A stretch of 64,000 bases of DNA from Ruminococcaceae bacterium UBA1425 (GTDB taxonomy: Bacteria > Bacillota > Clostridia > Oscillospirales > Acutalibacteraceae), in NCBI GenBank assembly GCA_002329365.1, contig DCUB01000039.1:1-64000 (forward strand), read 5' to 3'. The translations under genes were made by a program, and so were the position numbers. This document shows positions 59,549-64,000 of the stretch, piece after piece. The notes under the pieces are model-generated. The model had not been told where the DNA came from and did not search any database. It saw nothing but the letters and a program-made list of their open reading frames with translations. Positions within the stretch are counted from its first letter, which is position 1, and every line of letters begins with the position of its first letter.

Positions 59549-59709
59549 CGATAAATTTTATTTAGCGGGGTAATTTACAAATAATTCACACAATATTATG
59601 TGCTTTTGCCATAAATCCTGCCGGTTTATTAGCAGTCTGTTTTGGGCAAAACAAAAAATCTGTACCGGTAACATTATATGCCATGTCCGGACTCTTTGCC
59701 CGTCCGTAT

Positions 59710-59754
59710 AAAAAAACAACAGGGGCTTTCTCATTTTTTTGAGACGCCCCTGTT
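59710..59754 (-). terminator. intrinsic terminator of the P-type ATPase gene
   Basis: On the minus strand AACAGGGGC pairs with GCCCCTGTT (59754-59718), with TGAGA/TCTCA inside, then GTTTTTTTA. Between 59549 and 59709 I see nothing else. Confidence 0.85.
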
Positions 59755-59856
59755 ACCGTTTTAAACCGAATTACGTTGTTTTCTGAAGCCGTGGAGAATA
59801 ACACCTGAAGAAAAGCATAAATGCGTTTTGCAGGTTTTCAGGCATTATCTGCCGGT

Positions 59857-62511
59857 TCAGGCTTTTCTGATTTTGCCGAAACGCCTTTGAAGAAGCTTGA
59901 TTATCTCGACTAACGGAATAATGGTAAACGCCAGCGCGAGGGAGATGGCATATTCCTTAAGGCTTATGGGAGTGAAGCCGAAGGCATTCGCAAGCGGCGC
60001 GAACTCTATTACGAGAGTCGTGGCAACAAGGCTTGCTATGCACGCCCAGATTAGAGCCTTGTTCTTTGTTTTAAGCCCTATGAGGCTGCCGCGCTGCGAG
60101 CGCATGTTGAAGCTGTGGAATATCTCCGCCATGCTCATCGTAAGGAACGCCATAGTTACGCCGTCGTGGCTGTTCGCAATCTCCCAGACTCCGGACTCGA
60201 TAAAGTGGCCGATAAAGTAAGCCGCCAAAGTCAAAAACGAAACGGCAAAGCCCTGATATGCCACGTCGATACCCATGCCGCCCGCGAAAATGCCGTCCTT
60301 CGTGCTTCTGGGCTGACGCATCATTATGTCGCGCTCGGCGCTCTCCATGCCGAGAGCGAGAGCGGGAAAGCAGTCGGTTACAAGGTTTATCCAGAGAAGG
60401 TGAACAGGCTCAAGAATAACAAAGCCGAGGAGCGTGGCTATGAATATGCTGAGAACCTCGCTCATGTTTGAACCGAGCAGGAACTGAATAGCCTTGCGGA
60501 TGTTGTCGTAAATGCGCCTGCCCTCCTCGACGGCTCCGACTATCGTTGCAAAGTTGTCGTCGGCAAGCACCATATCGGCGACGTTTTTAGTGACGTCTGT
60601 GCCCGTAATGCCCATCCCGACGCCGATGTCTGACGACTTGATGCTCGGCGCGTCGTTTACGCCGTCGCCGGTCATTGCCGTTACATAGCCGGCGTTTCTC
60701 CACGCGTTGACTATCCTAACCTTATGCTCCGGCTGGACGCGGGCGTAGACGCTTATCTTTCTGAAAACGTCGTTGAACTCCTCGTCGCTCATATCGTTCA
60801 GCTCGGCGCCTGTCTTGGCTATGGTTTCGTCGGTGAGTATACCGAGTTCGCGCGCTATTGCCATTGCCGTATCGACATGGTCGCCGGTTATCATTATAGG
60901 CGTTATGCCCGCGCTGCGGCACTCGACTATGGCGTCCTTTACCTCGGGGCGTACGGGGTCTATCATGCCCGTAAGGCCGATATAGCAAAGCCCGTTTTCA
61001 AGCGCTTCGGGAGAGAAGTCCGAGGGGGGAGCGTCGTATGTGCGCGTCGCGGCAAGAAGCACGCGGAGCGCGCGGCTTGCAAGCGACTTGTTGGCGGCGG
61101 CGATTTCGGAAATAATCTCGTCGGTAAGGGGAAGAGCCTCGCCGTCTTTCAGGTAGTGGGTGCATTTTTTAAGAACCTCGTCGGGAGCGCCCTTGGTGAA
61201 CTGGACAATTTTGCCGCCGTGATTATGGACGGTGCTCATCATCTTTCGCATGCTGTCAAAGGGCGCTTCGCCGATTCGCGGATATTCTTCCTTTAAGTTG
61301 TTTTTGTTCAGACCGAGCTTGTACGCGTAGTTTACAAGCGCGCACTCCGTAGGCTCGCCCGTAGCCGCGTTGTTTTCGTCAAGCTGAGCGTCGGAGCATA
61401 GAGCCATAGCCGTTGCGAGAAGCGCCTCGTCGCTGCCCGAATGCTCGACTACCGTCATCTTGTTCTGCGTGAGGGTGCCCGTTTTGTCGCTGCATATTAT
61501 CTGCGCACAGCCGAGAGTTTCGACCGCCGTCAGCCTTCTGATAATCGCGCTTCTGCGGCTCATGTTTGTAACGCCTATCGAAAGAACTATGGTGACGACA
61601 GCTACAAGACCTTCGGGTATCGCCGCCACGGCAAGGCTTACGGCGACCATGAAGGTGTTCAGTATCGTTTCGCCCGAAAGGCTGCCGTAATTTAAAACGT
61701 CGCGGATTACGCCGATGGCGAAAATCACAACGCAGATTCCGAGAACAAGAACGGTGAGGATTTTGCTGAGCTGCGCAAGCTTTATCTGGAGCGGCGTGGA
61801 GCCCTCCTCCGCCTTTGCCAAAGCGTCGGCTATCTTGCCCATTTCGGTGTCCATGCCCGTTGCGGTTATAACTGCCGAGCCGCGCCCGTAAACCACGGTG
61901 CTGCCCATGTAAATCATGTTCTTCCTGTCGCCGAGCGGCACGTCGCTGCGCCCCTCGAGATAAAGCATGTCAATAAATTTCGTAACGGGCACGCTTTCGC
62001 CCGTAAGCGCCGCCTCCTCGACCTTAAGGCTTGCGCTTTCTATAAGCCTCGCGTCGGCAGGGACCGCGTCACCCGCCTCAAGCAATATTACGTCGCCCAC
62101 GACAAGCTCCTCGCTGCGGACAACGCATAATTTTCCGTCGCGCAGGACCTTACTTGTAGCCGCCGCCATCTTCTGAAGCGCCTCGATTGCCTTTTCGGCC
62201 TTGCTCTCCTGATAAACGCCGAGCACCGCGTTTACTATAACTACGAAAAGGATGATGAAAACATCGGCAAAGCTTTCACTGTTCAGCCATGAGGTTACGC
62301 CCGAAATGGCTGCCGCGACGATAAGAATGATTATCATCGGGTCTGCCATCTGCATAAAGAACCGCTTAATCAGGGAATCCTTCTTTTCCTCGGCAAGCTT
62401 GTTGGGACCGTTTTCCGCAAGCCTTTTTGCCGCCTCGTCGGAGGACAGCCCGCCGACGCTGCTTTTCGTGCTTTCAAGCACCTTACCGGCATCCTCAAGA
62501 TAATGCTTCAA
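59857..62511 (-). CDS. cation-transporting P-type ATPase, Ca2+ (PMCA/SERCA) type
   Basis: An 884-residue P2-type ATPase. TTG 62511 is chosen because TAGGAGAG stands just before it and gives the standard start (KHYLEDAGKVLESTKSS); no upstream ATG fits. The actuator domain has ALTGESVPVTK, the phosphorylation site is DKTGTLTQNKM, the hinge TGDGVNDAPSIK, and about 10 membrane helices flank them. PEGLVAVVT in helix 4 is the calcium-site motif. It pumps Ca2+ (perhaps Mn2+) out of the cell. Single gene with its own terminator. Confidence 0.93.
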   Translation of the reverse strand: MKHYLEDAGKVLESTKSSVGGLSSDEAAKRLAENGPNKLAEEKKDSLIKRFFMQMADPMIIILIVAAAISGVTSWLNSESFADVFIILFVVIVNAVLGVYQESKAEKAIEALQKMAAATSKVLRDGKLCVVRSEELVVGDVILLEAGDAVPADARLIESASLKVEEAALTGESVPVTKFIDMLYLEGRSDVPLGDRKNMIYMGSTVVYGRGSAVITATGMDTEMGKIADALAKAEEGSTPLQIKLAQLSKILTVLVLGICVVIFAIGVIRDVLNYGSLSGETILNTFMVAVSLAVAAIPEGLVAVVTIVLSIGVTNMSRRSAIIRRLTAVETLGCAQIICSDKTGTLTQNKMTVVEHSGSDEALLATAMALCSDAQLDENNAATGEPTECALVNYAYKLGLNKNNLKEEYPRIGEAPFDSMRKMMSTVHNHGGKIVQFTKGAPDEVLKKCTHYLKDGEALPLTDEIISEIAAANKSLASRALRVLLAATRTYDAPPSDFSPEALENGLCYIGLTGMIDPVRPEVKDAIVECRSAGITPIMITGDHVDTAMAIARELGILTDETIAKTGAELNDMSDEEFNDVFRKISVYARVQPEHKVRIVNAWRNAGYVTAMTGDGVNDAPSIKSSDIGVGMGITGTDVTKNVADMVLADDNFATIVGAVEEGRRIYDNIRKAIQFLLGSNMSEVLSIFIATLLGFVILEPVHLLWINLVTDCFPALALGMESAERDIMMRQPRSTKDGIFAGGMGIDVAYQGFAVSFLTLAAYFIGHFIESGVWEIANSHDGVTMAFLTMSMAEIFHSFNMRSQRGSLIGLKTKNKALIWACIASLVATTLVIEFAPLANAFGFTPISLKEYAISLALAFTIIPLVEIIKLLQRRFGKIRKA

Positions 62512-62700
62512 TTCGCTCTCTCCTAAATTAAATTTCAAAATCCGCCGCTTTCCGACTGCGGCATATAAATTAAACACAGTAATTTTACCAAAAACAAAGA
62601 AACACTTAATACGAAATATGAATAATAGTGTTAACAATTTGTTAACAAATCTCTGCGTCCGGCGGTGCGGGGGCGCTAAAAAAATCTTGCGGCGTTGCCC

Positions 62701-62729
62701 TTGATATCCATATGGTAACATGATATAAT
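62701..62729 (+). promoter_or_regulatory. promoter of recJ
   Basis: TTGATA (62701-62706), 17-base spacer, TATAAT (62724-62729), 25 bases before the start codon. Confidence 0.75.
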
Positions 62730-62753
62730 TTTATGCAGGAAGGAATGATAAAT

Positions 62754-64000
62754 TTGTCGAGAAAGAAGTGGCAGATAAGCTCCTGCGACAAAGAAGCCGC
62801 GGCGGGTATAGCACAGGAATACGGTCTTGACCCGTTTTCGGCTCTGCTGGCGGTTTCGCGCGGTATTCGAACCGATGAGGGAATCCGCGCAATTTTTTTC
62901 AGCGATGAAATACAGCTCTGCGACCCGTTTTCATATAAAGACATGGACAAGGCTGTCAGCCGCATCAACGAAGCTATTGACGGCTTTGAGAGAATTGCCG
63001 TTTTCGGCGACTACGACGCCGACGGTGTTACGGCAACGGCGCTTATATGCTCATATCTCGACATGCGCGAGGCAAACTACTTTTACTGCCTGCCCACAAG
63101 GGACGAGGGCTACGGCCTTTCCGTTGACGCCGTCGACCGCCTTCACTCAATGGGCGCCGGGCTAATAATAACTGTCGACAACGGCATAAGCTCCGTCGAG
63201 GAGGTAAAATACGCTTCGTCACTCGGCATAGACACGGTAGTTACCGACCATCACCGTGCGGGAAGCGAGCTTCCCGACGCCGTCGCCGTAGTAAACCCCC
63301 ACAGGGACGACTGTAAAAGCGCGTTTAAGGACATGGCGGGCGTCGGCGTTGCCTTTAAGCTTGTGTGCGCGCTTGAGGGGGGCGACAGCGACGAGATGCT
63401 CGACGAATATGCCGACCTTGTTACAATAGGCACAATAGGCGACATCATTCCGCTCATAGGCGAAAACAGAAAAATCGTCCTCCGCGGCCTGGAAAAGCTG
63501 AATTTCTGCCCGCGGGTAGGAATAACGGCGTTGAAAGCGGCTGCAGGCTATGCGGACAAGCAGCTAAGCTCTAACGCCGTTTCCTTTGTTATTGCGCCGA
63601 GGCTTAACGCCTGCGGCAGAATGGGCTCGGCAGAAAGGGCGTTCGAGCTTCTTATGTGCGACGACGAGGACAGAGCCGCGCTTATTGCCGACGATATCGA
63701 GCGCGCGAACGTCGAGCGTCAGCGAAAGGAACAGGAGATTTTTACGCTTGCCGAGGAGCAACTGCAAAAATACCCTTCGCGCAGGTACGACAAGGTCATT
63801 ATATGCGACGGCGAAGGCTGGCACCAGGGCGTAATAGGCATAGTCGCATCGCGGATGACCGAAAAATACGGCAAGCCGTGTATAATTATCTCACGTAGCG
63901 GGGAAACGGCGAAGGGCTCGGGCAGGAGCATAGAGGGCTTTTCGCTTTTCGATATGCTGAATTCGCTTTCGGGCTGCCTTATTAAATTCGGCGGGCACAC
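62754..64000 (+). CDS. recJ: single-stranded-DNA-specific exonuclease RecJ (5' part, runs off the window)
   Basis: At least 415 codons of an open frame that runs off the right edge. The DHH domain is clear: VFGDYDADGVTATALICSYL (Asp triad), TRDEGYGLS, IITVDNGISS and VVTDHHRAG, then GTIGDIIPL and APRLNACGRMGSAERAFELL. The end of the window is in the DHHA1 part (GWHQGVIGIVASRMTEKYGKPCIII, GSGRSIEGFSLFDML). TTG 62754 has AGGAAGG at 62737-62743; an in-frame ATG at 62745 is too near the ribosome binding site. RecJ degrades 5' single-stranded ends in recombination and repair. Confidence 0.95.
   Translation, partial: MSRKKWQISSCDKEAAAGIAQEYGLDPFSALLAVSRGIRTDEGIRAIFFSDEIQLCDPFSYKDMDKAVSRINEAIDGFERIAVFGDYDADGVTATALICSYLDMREANYFYCLPTRDEGYGLSVDAVDRLHSMGAGLIITVDNGISSVEEVKYASSLGIDTVVTDHHRAGSELPDAVAVVNPHRDDCKSAFKDMAGVGVAFKLVCALEGGDSDEMLDEYADLVTIGTIGDIIPLIGENRKIVLRGLEKLNFCPRVGITALKAAAGYADKQLSSNAVSFVIAPRLNACGRMGSAERAFELLMCDDEDRAALIADDIERANVERQRKEQEIFTLAEEQLQKYPSRRYDKVIICDGEGWHQGVIGIVASRMTEKYGKPCIIISRSGETAKGSGRSIEGFSLFDMLNSLSGCLIKFGGH

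Noticed and set aside
59586..59804. A 72-codon minus-strand ORF behind the desulfurase promoter region
   Set aside because: It runs through the terminator hairpin of the ATPase gene and has no ribosome binding site.

Overview
The window looks like chromosomal DNA of an anaerobic low/mid-GC Gram-positive bacterium of the class Clostridia, probably Oscillospirales/Ruminococcaceae-like. The signs are AGGAGG-type ribosome binding sites with frequent TTG/GTG starts, the rpmG-secE-nusG-rplK-rplA block, class B sortases, SpoVT/AbrB and YwlG-type proteins, an ECF transporter S component, a MurD/MurL pair and a corrinoid methyltransferase of MtaB type. This placement is an inference from gene content; no rRNA is present.

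Layout. (1) 1-6.1 kb is one end of an integrated mobile element: small accessory ORFs, a LexA-like repressor with its own palindromic operator, zinc-ribbon proteins, a sigma-region-4 protein whose ribosome binding site lies in a hairpin, a MazF-like toxin and a large serine recombinase. (2) 6.1-7.4 kb has an AbrB-like regulator and two XRE regulators, one broken by a single-base insertion. (3) 7.4-10.4 kb is an ion-transport unit: a consensus promoter, a long structured leader with an attenuator-like terminator, an ArsB/NhaD-type permease, and a CorA magnesium channel preceded by a 19-codon leader ORF rich in Pro/Asp and by a hairpin over the corA ribosome binding site. (4) 10.4-27.1 kb is a long minus-strand block, mainly carbohydrate genes: GH38 mannosidase, PfkB sugar kinase, lyxose/mannose isomerase, class II aldolase, GH16 glucanase, GDPD phosphodiesterase, lipase-like hydrolase, a polysaccharide-lyase-like protein, GPH symporter and sialidase-fold protein. 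It is followed by an ECF S component, a TauE exporter and YwlG. (5) 27.4-33.1 kb is decayed or accessory DNA: a WecE-type aminotransferase remnant, a large Ig-like surface protein, a vWA remnant, an orphan MtaB and an ISL3 transposase remnant. (6) 33.2-41.6 kb holds an amino-acid ABC transporter whose ATPase is fused to a SpoIIAB/RsbW-like domain and whose operon starts with a STAS protein. A VanX-like dipeptidase, a DUF2442 protein and a large MalT/LuxR regulator follow. (7) 42.3-45.2 kb has two tRNAs and the rplA-rplK-nusG-secE-rpmG operon. (8) 45.3-50.4 kb has an Ig-like membrane protein, a phosphohexomutase, and murD with murL. (9) 50.7-59.5 kb is one minus-strand unit: iscS-like, thiI, cinA, two class B sortases and a chimeric SpoIID-like protein. 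(10) 59.8-64 kb has a P-type Ca2+ ATPase and the start of recJ, which runs off the right edge.

Three families of short dispersed repeats (20-bp palindromes with compensating arm changes, a GGACACGGCGCGCCGT palindrome, and a TCATCCTGAGGCGCAGCG-type repeat) and two MITE-like inverted repeats lie between genes.

The observations I rate highest are the CorA leader ORF with its hairpin (a candidate nascent-peptide magnesium sensor), the ABC transporter/partner-switch fusion operon, the structured leader of the NhaD-like permease, and the hairpin over the start of the sigma-like gene.
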